Source of the DNA: Sphingomonas sp. Y38-1Y
GTDB taxonomy: Bacteria > Pseudomonadota > Alphaproteobacteria > Sphingomonadales > Sphingomonadaceae
Length of the DNA stretch: 64,000 nt
NCBI RefSeq assembly: GCF_032391395.1
Contig: NZ_CP135916.1
Location: 1,860,001 to 1,924,000, forward strand
Direction of reading: 5' to 3'
The notes below the pieces were generated by a model. That model ran no database searches. It worked only from the letters and a program-made list of their open reading frames with translations, and was not told the origin of the DNA. The translations under genes were made by a program, and so were the position numbers. This document shows, one piece after another, positions 36,354 through 44,920 of the stretch (positions are counted from its first letter, which is position 1; every line of letters begins with the position of its first letter).

Positions 36354-37963
36354 GCAGCGCGCCGCTTGCCATTCCGGCCGCCGCCGAACCCTGGTGGAAG
36401 GGGGCGGTGATCTATCAGATCTATCCGCGAAGCTTCGCCGACGCGAACGGTGACGGGATCGGCGACCTGCCGGGGATCACGTCGCGGCTCGGCCATGTCG
36501 CGGACTTGGGCGTGGACGCTATCTGGATCTCGCCCTTCTTCACCTCGCCGATGCGCGACTTCGGCTATGACATCGCCGATTTTTGCGGCGTCGATCCGGT
36601 GTTCGGGACGATTGCGGACTTCGACGCGCTGGTGGCGCGCGCGCACGATCTGGGCCTCAAAGTCATGATCGACCAGGTCTATTCGCACTCGTCGGACCAG
36701 CATCCCTGGTTCGCCGAGAGCCGGTCGAGCCGCGACAACCCAAAGGCCGACTGGTATGTCTGGGCCGATCCCAAGCCCGACGGCTCGCCGCCGTCGAACT
36801 GGCAGTCGGTGTTTGGCGGCCCGGCGTGGCAATGGGATGCACGGCGCGGTCAATATTATCTGCACAACTTCCTGGTCGAGCAGCCCGACCTCAACCTCCA
36901 CAATCCGGCGGTGCAGGACGCGATCCTGGGTGCGGCGCGCTTCTGGCTGGAGCGGGGGGTGGACGGGTTTCGCCTAGACGCGCTCAACTTCGCGATGCAC
37001 GACCCGTTGCTGCGCGACAATCCGCCGCTGCCGCCGTCCAACCGCGCCCGCTCGCGGCCGTTCGACTTCCAGGACAAGATCCACAACCAGAGCCATCCCG
37101 ACATTCCCCGCTTCATCGAGCGGCTGGCGGGCGAGATGCGCAGCCACGGCGCGATCTTCTCGATGGCGGAGGTGGGCGGTGACCATTGGGCGCGGGAGAT
37201 GGCGCTCTATACCGCGGGCGACCGGCGGCTCGACAGCGCCTATGGCTTCAACTTCCTTTATGCCGAGCGGCTGACGCCGGGGCTGATCGTCGATGCGCTG
37301 GCGGCATGGCCGGACGTGCCGGGCCATGGCTGGCCGAGTTGGGCGTTCGAGAATCACGACGCGCCGCGCGCGATCTCCCGCTGGACCACGCCGGAGCATG
37401 CCGCTGGCTTCGCGCGGCTCAAGATGCTGCTGCTCTTGTCGCTGCGCGGCAACGCCATCCTGTACCAGGGCGAGGAACTGGGGCTGACGCAGGTCGACAT
37501 TCCGTTCGACCGGCTGGTCGACCCGGAGGCGATCGCCAACTGGCCGATGACGCTGTCGCGCGACGGCGTGCGCACGCCGATGCCTTGGGCGGCGGAGGCG
37601 CCGGACCATGATTTCGGCTCGGCAGAGCCGTGGCTGCCGCACGGCCCCGACCACGGTGCGCTGGCGGTCGACGTCCAGGCGGCCGATCCGCGCTCGCTCC
37701 TCCATTGGACGCGGCGGCTGATCGCGCTGCGCCATGCCGAGCCGAGCCTGGCGCATGGCAGCATCGAGGTGCGGCAAGCCGAGGGCGAGGTGATCGTGTT
37801 CGAGCGTCGGGCACCGGGCGCCGCGCCGATCCTCTGCGCGTTCAATCTCGGCACCGAGCCGGTTCGGACCGCGCTGCCGCCGCACCGCGTGCTCGCCGCG
37901 ACCGGCGAGATCGAGGGCGATCGGCTAGGACCGCACGCGGCGCTGGTGGCGCGGCTCGCTTAG
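36350..37963 (+). CDS. GH13 alpha-glucosidase (oligo-1,4/1,6-glucosidase type)
   Basis: A 537-residue enzyme without a signal peptide. Start region WWKGAVIYQIYPRSFADANG is the GH13_23-type signature. Catalytic residues are D210 (DGFRLDALNF), E274 (AEVGGDH) and D337 (ENHDAPR). A C-terminal domain of beta type follows. It would finish the breakdown of imported maltodextrins to glucose, in the cytoplasm or periplasm. The ATG overlaps the amylase stop as ATGA, giving a coordinated enzyme pair. Confidence 0.94.
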   Translation: MSSAPLAIPAAAEPWWKGAVIYQIYPRSFADANGDGIGDLPGITSRLGHVADLGVDAIWISPFFTSPMRDFGYDIADFCGVDPVFGTIADFDALVARAHDLGLKVMIDQVYSHSSDQHPWFAESRSSRDNPKADWYVWADPKPDGSPPSNWQSVFGGPAWQWDARRGQYYLHNFLVEQPDLNLHNPAVQDAILGAARFWLERGVDGFRLDALNFAMHDPLLRDNPPLPPSNRARSRPFDFQDKIHNQSHPDIPRFIERLAGEMRSHGAIFSMAEVGGDHWAREMALYTAGDRRLDSAYGFNFLYAERLTPGLIVDALAAWPDVPGHGWPSWAFENHDAPRAISRWTTPEHAAGFARLKMLLLLSLRGNAILYQGEELGLTQVDIPFDRLVDPEAIANWPMTLSRDGVRTPMPWAAEAPDHDFGSAEPWLPHGPDHGALAVDVQAADPRSLLHWTRRLIALRHAEPSLAHGSIEVRQAEGEVIVFERRAPGAAPILCAFNLGTEPVRTALPPHRVLAATGEIEGDRLGPHAALVARLA

Positions 37964-38020
37964 CGCAACCAAGCCATCGCTGACGCATTGGGGCGGCGAC
38001 CTCTCAAGACAGGACGCCTC

Positions 38021-38818
38021 ATGCTCGACCTCAACGACGGCAACCGCATCCCCGCGCTCGGCTTCGGCACCTGGCAGATCGCCGATGCGGTCGCGCCGCT
38101 GATCGTGCGCAAGGCGGTGGATATCGGCTACCAGCTGATCGACACCGCCGCGATCTATGGCAACGAACGCGGAGTGGGCGAGGGGCTCGCCAGCATCGAC
38201 GACTTGTTCCTGACGACCAAGCTCTGGAACGACCGGCACGAGGATGCCGAGGCGGCGCTAGACGAGAGCTTGGCGCTGCTGGGGCGCGACAGCGTCGACC
38301 TTTATTTGATCCACTGGCCGGTGGCGGGTAGCGACACCTACCTCGGTGCTTGGGAAGCACTGATCCGGCTGCGCGAGGCGGGCAAGACGCGGTCGATCGG
38401 CGTGTCCAACTTCCTGCCCGAGCAGATCGACCGGCTGATCGAGGCGACGGGCGTCACGCCGGCACTCAACCAGATCGAGCTGCATCCGCGTTTCCAGCAG
38501 GTCGAGGCGCGCGCTTTTCATGCCGAGTGCGGGATCGTCACGCAGAGCTGGAGCCCGCTGGGCAAGGGCGGGCTGCTGTCCGATCCGGCAATCGTCCAGA
38601 TCGCCGAGAAGCAGGGGGCGACACCGGCGCAGGTGGTGCTGGCGTGGCACCTGGCGCTCGGTTTGTCGGTGATCCCCAAGGCGTCCGACGAGGCGCATGC
38701 CCGCGACAATTTCGGTGCGACCGGGGTGACGCTGGACGAGGACGACTTGGCGGTGATCGCGGCGCTGGATGACGAGGATGGCCGGACGGGCCCTGATCCG
38801 CGGACGATGGGGGTGTGA
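38021..38818 (+). CDS. Aldo/keto reductase
   Basis: A 265-residue AKR-fold NADPH oxidoreductase. The catalytic tetrad is visible as D and Y in IDTAAIYGNE, K in LTTKLWNDRH and H in YLIHWPV. Family blocks GVSNFLPEQIDRLI, LNQIELHPRFQQ and VIPKASDEAHARDNF (cofactor site) are intact. It is related to 2,5-diketo-gluconate reductases by these motifs. The physiological substrate is unknown. A signalless cytosolic protein; likely monocistronic, ending at a palindromic repeat. Confidence 0.92.
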   Translation: MLDLNDGNRIPALGFGTWQIADAVAPLIVRKAVDIGYQLIDTAAIYGNERGVGEGLASIDDLFLTTKLWNDRHEDAEAALDESLALLGRDSVDLYLIHWPVAGSDTYLGAWEALIRLREAGKTRSIGVSNFLPEQIDRLIEATGVTPALNQIELHPRFQQVEARAFHAECGIVTQSWSPLGKGGLLSDPAIVQIAEKQGATPAQVVLAWHLALGLSVIPKASDEAHARDNFGATGVTLDEDDLAVIAALDDEDGRTGPDPRTMGV

Positions 38819-38820
38819 GT

Positions 38821-38924
38821 TGTACCCCGGCGAAGGCCGGGGTCGAGTTGGGATGCAGACGAAGCAGGCGCTCCGCTAACCAACCAGCGCTGCGGAACTG
38901 GACCCCGGCCTTCGCCGGGGTACA
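38821..38924. repeat. Inverted family B repeat pair at a tail-to-tail junction
   Basis: TGTACCCCGGCGAAGGCCGG (plus GGTC) at the left and its exact inverse ending GGCCTTCGCCGGGGTACA at the right form a 24-base stem across about 100 bases. It lies between the converging aldo/keto reductase and AlkA-like genes and is a likely two-way terminator. Confidence 0.65.
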
Positions 38925-38927
38925 AAG

Positions 38928-39554
38928 TCAGATCACCTGCATGTCGCTGCGATAATGGTGCCAGGTGAAGATCGCTGCGGCACCGCGATGCGGTTTCCAC
39001 GCTTCGGCGATCTCGCGGGTCAGCTTCTCGCTCGGCCGTTCGGGCAGGCCCATGATGCGGCCGACCTCGATCTGGACGGCAAGGTCGCCGGCCGGCCAGA
39101 TATCGGGCCGCCCCTCGGCGAACAGCAGGTAGATCTCCGCCGACCAGCGGCCGATCCCCTTGACCTTGACGAGCTCCGCCACCGCCGCTTCGTCATCGGA
39201 GGGCAGGTTGGCGAGGTCGAGCTCGCCGCTCTCGACCAAACCCGCCAGGCTGCGCGCATAGCCCATCTTCTGACGCGACAGCCCGGCGCCGCGGAGCGTC
39301 TCGTCGCTCGCCGCAGCCCAGGCGCTGGTGTCGGTCGCGTCGCCGCCCAGCGCCGCCTCCAGCCGCCGCCACACCGCCTCGGCCGACTGGGTGCTCACCT
39401 GCTGGCCGACGATGGTGCGCAAGAGCGTCGCCACGCCGCGATTGCTGATGCGGGGCGCGGGATAGCCCACGCGCCCGATCGCCGCGGCGTATGCGGGCTC
39501 GATCGCGGCCAGCGCATCCAGATGCTCGCGCAGCTGCTCGGCGCTCAACCCCAT
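38928..39554 (-). CDS. DNA-3-methyladenine glycosylase II (AlkA family)
   Basis: A 208-residue base-excision-repair enzyme. The helix-hairpin-helix is LVKVKGIGRWSAEIYLLF, followed by the catalytic aspartate in WPAGDLAVQ. The helix TLLRTIVGQQVSTQSA near residue 45 is the usual AlkA/HhH-GPD opening. It removes alkylated purines. The product lacks the N-terminal domain of E. coli AlkA, as is common in alphaproteobacteria. The ATG at 39554 fits the family start; the frame upstream has no similarity. It is divergent from the ferredoxin gene. Confidence 0.93.
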   Translation of the reverse strand: MGLSAEQLREHLDALAAIEPAYAAAIGRVGYPAPRISNRGVATLLRTIVGQQVSTQSAEAVWRRLEAALGGDATDTSAWAAASDETLRGAGLSRQKMGYARSLAGLVESGELDLANLPSDDEAAVAELVKVKGIGRWSAEIYLLFAEGRPDIWPAGDLAVQIEVGRIMGLPERPSEKLTREIAEAWKPHRGAAAIFTWHHYRSDMQVI

Positions 39555-39617
39555 CGTCCGATCCCTTGAAAGTCGCACGGACACGCGGCAAGTCGCCGCC
39601 ATCCGCAGGAGAATATG

Positions 39618-39935
39618 ATGCCGCAGCTTATCGTCGTCGATCGCAAGGGGGAAGAACGCGCCGTCGAGGGCGAGGTCGGCCTGTCGGTGATGGAGGTCAT
39701 TCGCGACAACGGCTTCGACGAGCTGCTCGCGCTGTGCGGCGGCTGCTGCTCTTGCGCGACGTGCCACGTCCATGTCGACGAGGCGTTTCTCGACCGCCTG
39801 CCGCCGATGAGCGAGGACGAGGACGACCTGCTCGACAGCTCGTCCGGCCGCGACGCGACCTCGCGCCTGTCCTGCCAGCTTCAGTTCACGGGCGCGCTGG
39901 ACGGGCTGAAGGTGCGGATCGCAGACGAAGATTGA
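39618..39935 (+). CDS. 2Fe-2S ferredoxin (adrenodoxin type)
   Basis: A 105-residue plant/adrenodoxin-type ferredoxin. Cluster ligands are in LCGGCCSCATCHV and the distant C in RLSCQLQ. The 105-residue length and the acidic face around MSEDEDDLLDSS are typical of electron donors to cytochrome P450 or Fe-S assembly partners. The codons at 39615 and 39618 are both ATG; the second has better spacing to the CAGGAG site. No reductase gene is adjacent, so the partner is unknown. Confidence 0.93.
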   Translation: MPQLIVVDRKGEERAVEGEVGLSVMEVIRDNGFDELLALCGGCCSCATCHVHVDEAFLDRLPPMSEDEDDLLDSSSGRDATSRLSCQLQFTGALDGLKVRIADED

Positions 39936-39961
39936 GGTTCGTGGCGAGCCTATCGCCATGA

Positions 39962-40055
39962 ACACGTGCTTCGACAGGCTCAGCACGAACGGGGAGGGTG
40001 GGGCCAGCTAAGGCAAACCAACCGTTCGTCCTGAGCTTGTCGAAGGACGTGTAAC
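39962..40055. repeat. Paired family A palindromic repeats at a tail-to-tail junction
   Basis: CACGTGCTTCGACAGGCTCA (plus GCACGAACGG) and the inverse ACCGTTCGTCCTGAGCTTGT (plus CGAAGGACGTG) pair across about 90 bases, between the converging ferredoxin and rlmB genes. Confidence 0.68.
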
Positions 40056-40086
40056 AGGCGCAACCCGTCGACTAGCCTAGGACCAA

Positions 40087-40839
40087 CTAAAGCTTCGCCG
40101 CCGCCACCGCGTAGAGCGCGATCGCCGCGGCGTTCGAGACGTTGAGGCTCTCGACGCGCGGGCTGATCGGCAGCTTGGCGAGGATGTCGCAATGCGTCTC
40201 GGTGTTCTGGCGCATGCCTTCGCCCTCGGCACCCAGCACCAGCGCGGTCTTCGCCGAACCCTCCAGCGCGGCCGACAGCAACGTCTCGGTATGGCCGGTC
40301 AGGCCGACGCGCCAGAAGCCGGCCTCGGCGATCTCCTCCAGCGCGCGGGCGAGATTAACGACGCGGACCCACGGCACGACCTCCAGTGCGCCCGACGCGG
40401 CCTTGGCGAGCGCGCCGCTTTCGGGCGGAGCGTGGCGATCCTGCGTGACGATCGCCAGCGCATCGAACGCCGCCGCCGAACGGAGCACCGCGCCGACATT
40501 ATGCGGGTCGGTGACCTGGTCGAGCACGACGAGTGGCCGCTGATCGTCCGCGCCGCGCTCCAGCACCTCGCCCAGCCACAGGTCGTCGAGCGGATCGACC
40601 TCGATCACCAAACCCTGATGCGGCGCGTCACCGGGGACCAGCCGGCCGAGATCGGCGGCGTCGGCATAGGTGATCGGGATGACCGGCGGCAGATCGAGCG
40701 CGCCGATCGCCTCGCGCGTGCCCCACAGCTTTCGCACCTGGCGATCCGGATTGGCGAGCGCGGCAAGCACCGCGTGCCGGCCCCAGAAGCGGGGCCGGTT
40801 GCCGGTCGATTGGGAAGGGCGGTGTCCGCGGCGGGCCAT
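40087..40839 (-). CDS. rlmB: 23S rRNA (guanosine-2'-O)-methyltransferase RlmB / TrmH family
   Basis: A 250-residue SPOUT methyltransferase. N-terminal FWGRHAVLAALANPDRQVRKLW and the substrate-binding domain are RlmB-like. The three SPOUT motifs are LDQVTDPHNVGAVLRSA, LVLGAEGEGM and RVESLNVSNAAAIALY. It 2'-O-methylates G2251 in the peptidyl transferase region in E. coli. The ATG is used because the basic leader begins there. It is 4 bases downstream of the M28 peptidase gene on the same strand. Confidence 0.9.
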   Translation of the reverse strand: MARRGHRPSQSTGNRPRFWGRHAVLAALANPDRQVRKLWGTREAIGALDLPPVIPITYADAADLGRLVPGDAPHQGLVIEVDPLDDLWLGEVLERGADDQRPLVVLDQVTDPHNVGAVLRSAAAFDALAIVTQDRHAPPESGALAKAASGALEVVPWVRVVNLARALEEIAEAGFWRVGLTGHTETLLSAALEGSAKTALVLGAEGEGMRQNTETHCDILAKLPISPRVESLNVSNAAAIALYAVAAAKL

Positions 40840-40843
40840 GAGC

Positions 40844-42445
40844 TTACTCGGCGTTGGGGTCGGGGGTCTGGAACGGGTCGGTCGGCAGCGGCTGGCGCGG
40901 GATCGGGTTGCGCGGCAGCGGCGCGTCCGCGTTTGCGGCCTTGAGCAGCATCCAGGCGAGCACCATCGCACCCTGTCGCATGTCCGCCGCCTTCAGATGG
41001 TCGAACGTGTCCGCGCCCGAATGGTGCGTCACGCTCGAATAGTCGAGCGGGTCCTGGACGAACTGGAAGGCGGGGAGGCCGATGGCGGCCATGAACTGGT
41101 GATCGGTGCCGCCGGTGCGGCCGAACACGACGCTTCCAGAGCCCATCGGCGCGAACGGCGACAGCCACTCGCGCAGGATCGGTGCTGCCGCCGAGTTGTT
41201 CTCGGCATAGATGCCGCGCAGCTTGCCCGAGCCGTTGTCGATGTTGAAATAGGCGGCAAGGTCGCGATAGCCGGGCAGCGGCGTCACCGGGAAACGCTGG
41301 GTCTGGCCGTAGTACATCTGGTTCGAGTTCTGGGGGCCGGCCGGGGCGGGCCGCTTCGCCAGATACTTCTCGATATAGGCGATGCTGCCGTAGAGCGCCT
41401 GCTCCTCGCCGTTCCACAGCGCGAAGCGGATCGTCCGCTTGGGCCGGACGCCCAGCGCGCGAATGATGCGGGCGGCCTCCATCACCATCGCCGAGCCCGC
41501 GGCATTGTCGGTGGCACCGTCGCCCGCGACCCAGCTGTCGAAATGCGCGCCGGCCATGACATAGCTGCCCGAGCGATCGGTGCCGGGGATGTCGGCGAGG
41601 ATGTTGTAGGCCTGGGGATTGCTGTCATCGAACTTGACGTCGCTGACGATCTCCAGCGTCGGGGCGGGTCCCATGACGGCGAGGCGGGCGAGGCGGCGAT
41701 AATCCTCCGCGGCGATCTCGACACCGGGCGTCTGCGCGCCGGTGCGATGCTGATAGCCTTCGCCATGCAGCAGCTTGTTGTCACGATAGCTGATCCGCGC
41801 GAGGGCGACGGCGCCCTCGGCCTTGAGGAAGGCGTCCAGATCCTCCTCGAACGTCAGCGCCGGCGCGCGGCGGGCGACGCGGGCGGGATCCCAGGGGCGC
41901 TCGCGATAGGTGTCGAGCTTGCCGATATCCTCACCCGACAGGCGCTTGAACGGCGCCTCGTTCGCTTCCTCCGGCTGGCCCGGCGGGGAGACGAGAACGA
42001 TCTTGCCGGCGAGCTTGCCGCGCCAGGCGGCGAAGTGCGACTGCTTGGTCATCGGCGCGACGACGATCGGCGCGGTCGCGTTGACGGGCGGCGTCCAGGC
42101 GATCGGGATGGCGGTGAGCTGGACCGGGCGCGGCGTCACCATCCGAACGCTCGACCGCTCGATCGACCAGCCGCGGCCGAAGTCGAACCCGTCCTTGCGC
42201 ACGTTGGTCAGGCCCATGCGCTGGAACTCGGCGACCGCCCAATCCTCGGCCTTTCGCATGCCGGGGGAATTGGTGAGGCGAGGCCCGAGCACATCGGTCA
42301 TCTGCTGCGCGATCACCATCACCTGGCTGCGCTCCGTCCCCTCGTCGAGGATGCGCGCGAATTCGGGGGCAGGCGGCGGCGTGTCCTGTGCCGAGAGCGG
42401 CGCGGCGACCAGCGCGGTCGCGGCAAGCAGATGGATCAGGCGCAT
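40844..42445 (-). CDS. M28-family zinc peptidase, exported
   Basis: A 533-residue secreted peptidase. Signal peptide 1-19 (ending LSAQD). A PA-like insert lies about 110-250 with WRGKLAGKIVLVSPPG. The M28 di-zinc core has H and D in GAHFDSW, D in GDGATDNAAG, EE in LWNGEEQALYGS, D in FNIDNGSGKLRG and H in VTHHSGADTFD. It probably degrades peptides in the periplasm. It lies opposite tRNA-Tyr and runs into rlmB with a 4-base gap. Confidence 0.93.
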   Translation of the reverse strand: MRLIHLLAATALVAAPLSAQDTPPPAPEFARILDEGTERSQVMVIAQQMTDVLGPRLTNSPGMRKAEDWAVAEFQRMGLTNVRKDGFDFGRGWSIERSSVRMVTPRPVQLTAIPIAWTPPVNATAPIVVAPMTKQSHFAAWRGKLAGKIVLVSPPGQPEEANEAPFKRLSGEDIGKLDTYRERPWDPARVARRAPALTFEEDLDAFLKAEGAVALARISYRDNKLLHGEGYQHRTGAQTPGVEIAAEDYRRLARLAVMGPAPTLEIVSDVKFDDSNPQAYNILADIPGTDRSGSYVMAGAHFDSWVAGDGATDNAAGSAMVMEAARIIRALGVRPKRTIRFALWNGEEQALYGSIAYIEKYLAKRPAPAGPQNSNQMYYGQTQRFPVTPLPGYRDLAAYFNIDNGSGKLRGIYAENNSAAAPILREWLSPFAPMGSGSVVFGRTGGTDHQFMAAIGLPAFQFVQDPLDYSSVTHHSGADTFDHLKAADMRQGAMVLAWMLLKAANADAPLPRNPIPRQPLPTDPFQTPDPNAE

Positions 42446-42514
42446 GAAGGTCCCCCCGGAATGACGTGTCGTTGCCCGCGTGACTATTGCGGCACGCGCA
42501 TTCGCGCAACGGCG

Positions 42515-42543
42515 TTGACAAGCCAATCTTGCGGAGGCAATGG
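42515..42543 (+). promoter_or_regulatory. Candidate promoter of tRNA-Tyr
   Basis: A perfect -35 box TTGACA (42515-42520) is followed after 17 bases by CAATGG (42538-42543), a weak -10. The tRNA begins 29 bases further on, which suits a stable-RNA promoter. Confidence 0.5.
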
Positions 42544-42571
42544 GCGCGCTCGCTTTTCGAAGCGGCCCCAT

Positions 42572-42657
42572 GGAAGGGTGGCCGAGTGGTTAAAGGCAGC
42601 AGACTGTAAATCTGCCCGTGCAAGCGTACGCTGGTTCGAATCCAGCCCCTTCCACCA
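42572..42657 (+). tRNA. tRNA-Tyr (GTA anticodon)
   Basis: The acceptor arms GGAAGGG and CCCTTCC pair; the D-loop has GTGGTTAAAGGCAGC, the anticodon is in GACTGTAAATC (GTA) and the T-arm is GGTTCGAATCC. A long variable arm (CGTGCAAGCGTACG), as required for tRNA-Tyr, is present, and CCA is encoded. Length 86 bases. Confidence 0.96.
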
Positions 42658-42678
42658 TCCGTCACAAACGGGTGCAGC

Positions 42679-43206
42679 ATGACGATCCCCCACTTTCGGT
42701 TCGCTACCCTGGACAACGTGCCGGCGCTGCACGCGCTGGTCGAGCGCGCGTATCGCGGGAAGGCGGCGCGAGGCGGGTGGACGCATGAGGCGGATCTGCT
42801 CGACGGTCAGCGCACCGACGCGGCGGCGCTCTCGGCGATGATCGGCGACGCGTCGCAGCGGATCGTGATCGCCGAGATAGGCGGTGAGGTCGCGGGCTGC
42901 ATCGCGGTGCAGGCCAAGCCACCCGCGGCGGCGTATCTCGGCATGGTGACGGTGGCGCCTGACCGGCAGGCGGCGGGGCTCGGCCGCTCGCTGCTGGCCG
43001 AGGGCGAACGGGTGGCGGCGGTGATGTTCGGCGCGACACTCGCCGAGATGACGGTGATCTGCCAGCGAGCTGAGCTCATCGCCTGGTACGAGCGGCGCGG
43101 CTATCGCGCGACGGGCGAGCGGCGGCCGTTTCCCTATGGCGATACGCGATTTGGCGAGCCGCGGACGGACGCGCTCGAATTCATGGTGTTGGCGAAACCG
43201 CTCTGA
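42679..43206 (+). CDS. GNAT-family N-acetyltransferase
   Basis: A 175-residue acetyltransferase. Motif A, the acetyl-CoA pyrophosphate loop, reads VAPDRQAAGLGRSLLAEGE, preceded by AYLGMVTV. The C-terminal half has VICQRAELIAWYERRGYRATGERRPFPYG, a typical GNAT strand 5 and tail. The substrate is unknown. It starts 21 bases after tRNA-Tyr and may share its transcript. Confidence 0.88.
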   Translation: MTIPHFRFATLDNVPALHALVERAYRGKAARGGWTHEADLLDGQRTDAAALSAMIGDASQRIVIAEIGGEVAGCIAVQAKPPAAAYLGMVTVAPDRQAAGLGRSLLAEGERVAAVMFGATLAEMTVICQRAELIAWYERRGYRATGERRPFPYGDTRFGEPRTDALEFMVLAKPL

Positions 43207-43213
43207 TCGGGCG

Positions 43214-43311
43214 TGCGCGGCACGTGCTTCGACAAGCTCAGCACGAACGGAGTGGGCGAAGCGGCGCTAAACAACCACCGTTCGTCCTGAGCTTGTCGAA
43301 GGGCGTGCGTC
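43214..43311. repeat. Paired family A palindromic repeats at a tail-to-tail junction
   Basis: CACGTGCTTCGACAAGCTCA (plus GCACGAACGG) and its inverse CCGTTCGTCCTGAGCTTGTC (plus GAAGGGCGTG) bracket a gap between the converging GNAT and cytochrome c genes, with the potential to form a hairpin. Confidence 0.68.
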
Positions 43312-43315
43312 GCGC

Positions 43316-44080
43316 TCAGCCCGGAAAGCGCGAGAGATAGTCGTACAGTGCGTCGACCTCCGCCGGCTTCAGCGCGTGGAGGCGCACTTGCGAGGCTTTG
43401 GTCATCTCGCCGACCTTCCGATCGCCTGGTGCCAGCCCCGTCTTCATCAGTGTCGCGAACGCGACGCGGTCATAGCCGGCGACCACCGACAGGCTTGGCG
43501 GATCGCCGGGCTGCGCATCCTCGACCCCCTTCAGCGACGACGCGTGGCAGCCGGCACAGACGGTGCGCGCCAGATAGCGGCCGCGCGCCGTGGCAGGGCC
43601 GAGATCAGAGGGCGGGTTGGCGAGGTCGCGGGCGAGCGTCGCCGATTCGAGCTTCACCCGCCCCGCCTCGACGGCTGCCTTGAAGCGCGGACCCATGGCG
43701 ATGCGCGGATGCTCGGGGCCGCTCGGCCGCTGCGCGCGGAGCCAGGCGAACAGCGCGCGCTTGTCGGCGCGGCTCATGACCGCATAGGGGGCGGCATCCA
43801 TGTACCATAGCCGCGTGCCGTCCGGCCGCTCACCGGTCGAGAGCACATGGTCGAGCTGCTTATCGGTATATCGCGGCAGCGCGCGCGTCAGGTTCGAGCT
43901 GTAGAAGACGGCGATCTTGGGATCGGTCAGCATCGCCTTGCCCTCGAGCGTCGCGCCGTGACAGTCGCGGCAGCCGAGGATGGTCGCAAGCCGCTCGCCC
44001 TCGGTAAGCTGCGACGGTGGTGCGGCAGCGGCGATCGATGCGGCCGCCACGCCGATGGCGATGAAAAGTCCCGCGCGCAT
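43316..44080 (-). CDS. Diheme c-type cytochrome, periplasmic
   Basis: A 254-residue protein with a signal peptide (1-19). Two heme-attachment motifs are present: CRDCH near residue 37 and CAGCH near 174, giving two cytochrome c modules. Internal strings SSNLTRALPRYTDKQL and DGTRLWYMDAAPYAVMSRAD are typical of cytochromes associated with periplasmic dehydrogenases. No dehydrogenase gene is adjacent. Maturation would be done by the ccm operon found about 900 bases upstream. Electron partner unknown. Confidence 0.92.
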   Translation of the reverse strand: MRAGLFIAIGVAAASIAAAAPPSQLTEGERLATILGCRDCHGATLEGKAMLTDPKIAVFYSSNLTRALPRYTDKQLDHVLSTGERPDGTRLWYMDAAPYAVMSRADKRALFAWLRAQRPSGPEHPRIAMGPRFKAAVEAGRVKLESATLARDLANPPSDLGPATARGRYLARTVCAGCHASSLKGVEDAQPGDPPSLSVVAGYDRVAFATLMKTGLAPGDRKVGEMTKASQVRLHALKPAEVDALYDYLSRFPG

Positions 44081-44147
44081 GGTCCTGTCCCCCCGGATGT
44101 CCCCGGGGATCAGGTTAGCCGATCGGACCGCCCGCGCGAAGGGACGT

Positions 44148-44822
44148 TCAGACCGACGCCGGTTCCTGCTCGTACTGCTCGAGCACCCAATCCTCTTCCT
44201 GCGCGCCGGCGATCCAGTCCTGCATGTGCGGGTGGGCGATCACCGACTGGATGTAGCCGGTGGCAAAGCGTGCGATCGGAAGCGAATAGGTGATGATGCG
44301 CGTCACGACCGGCGCGAACATCATGTCGGCGGCGCTCCACTGGCCGAACAGGAAGTCACCGTCGCCGCCAAAGCGGGCGCGCGCCTGTGCCCAGAGCTCC
44401 ATGATGCGGGTGAGGTCGGCGAGCACGTCGTCGTCGGGGCGCTTGGCCTCATAGACCTGGCGCACGTTCATCGGGTGCTTCTTGCGCAGCGCGGCATAGC
44501 TGGCGTGCATTTCCGCCGCCATCGACCGCGCCATCGCGCGCGCGGCGGGGTCGGTCGGCCAGTAGCGATCGTCGCCCGTCTTCTCGTTGAAATACTCGAC
44601 GATGGCCAGGCTGTCCCAGACGACGACGTCGTCGCCGTCCCACAGGATCGGCACCTTGCCCGAGGAGGGGGCGAACTCGTCGCCCTCGCGCCGCGCTTCC
44701 CATTCGGCGTCATAGAGCGGCACCACGACCTCCTCGAACGGAAGCCCCGAATGCTTCGCCGCGAGCCAGCCGCGCAGCGACCACGAGCTATAGGCCTTGT
44801 TGCCGAGAATGAGCTTGAGCAT
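44148..44822 (-). CDS. Glutathione S-transferase family protein
   Basis: A 224-residue GST-fold protein. N-terminal thioredoxin-like domain (about 1-80): LILGNKAYSSWSLRGWLAAK with the likely catalytic serine, and SGKVPILWDGDDVVVWDSLAI with the cis-proline and glutathione gamma-glutamyl site. An all-helical C-terminal domain follows. Cytosolic detoxification or maleylacetoacetate-isomerase-like reactions are possible; I cannot choose. It is divergent from ccmC. Confidence 0.9.
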   Translation of the reverse strand: MLKLILGNKAYSSWSLRGWLAAKHSGLPFEEVVVPLYDAEWEARREGDEFAPSSGKVPILWDGDDVVVWDSLAIVEYFNEKTGDDRYWPTDPAARAMARSMAAEMHASYAALRKKHPMNVRQVYEAKRPDDDVLADLTRIMELWAQARARFGGDGDFLFGQWSAADMMFAPVVTRIITYSLPIARFATGYIQSVIAHPHMQDWIAGAQEEDWVLEQYEQEPASV

Positions 44823-44920
44823 GGCGCGTGGCTTAGCCGCGGGGCGGCGGCCGGGCAACGCGCAACTCGTCTTTCGGGACAGTGGCGTTTCGCACAAAGC
44901 CGCGATAAACAGGCGCTATC

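Noticed and set aside
40670..42682. Plus-strand open frame of 670 codons opposite rlmB and the M28 peptidase
   Set aside because: Spans two real genes on the other strand and runs into tRNA-Tyr, which a real gene would not.
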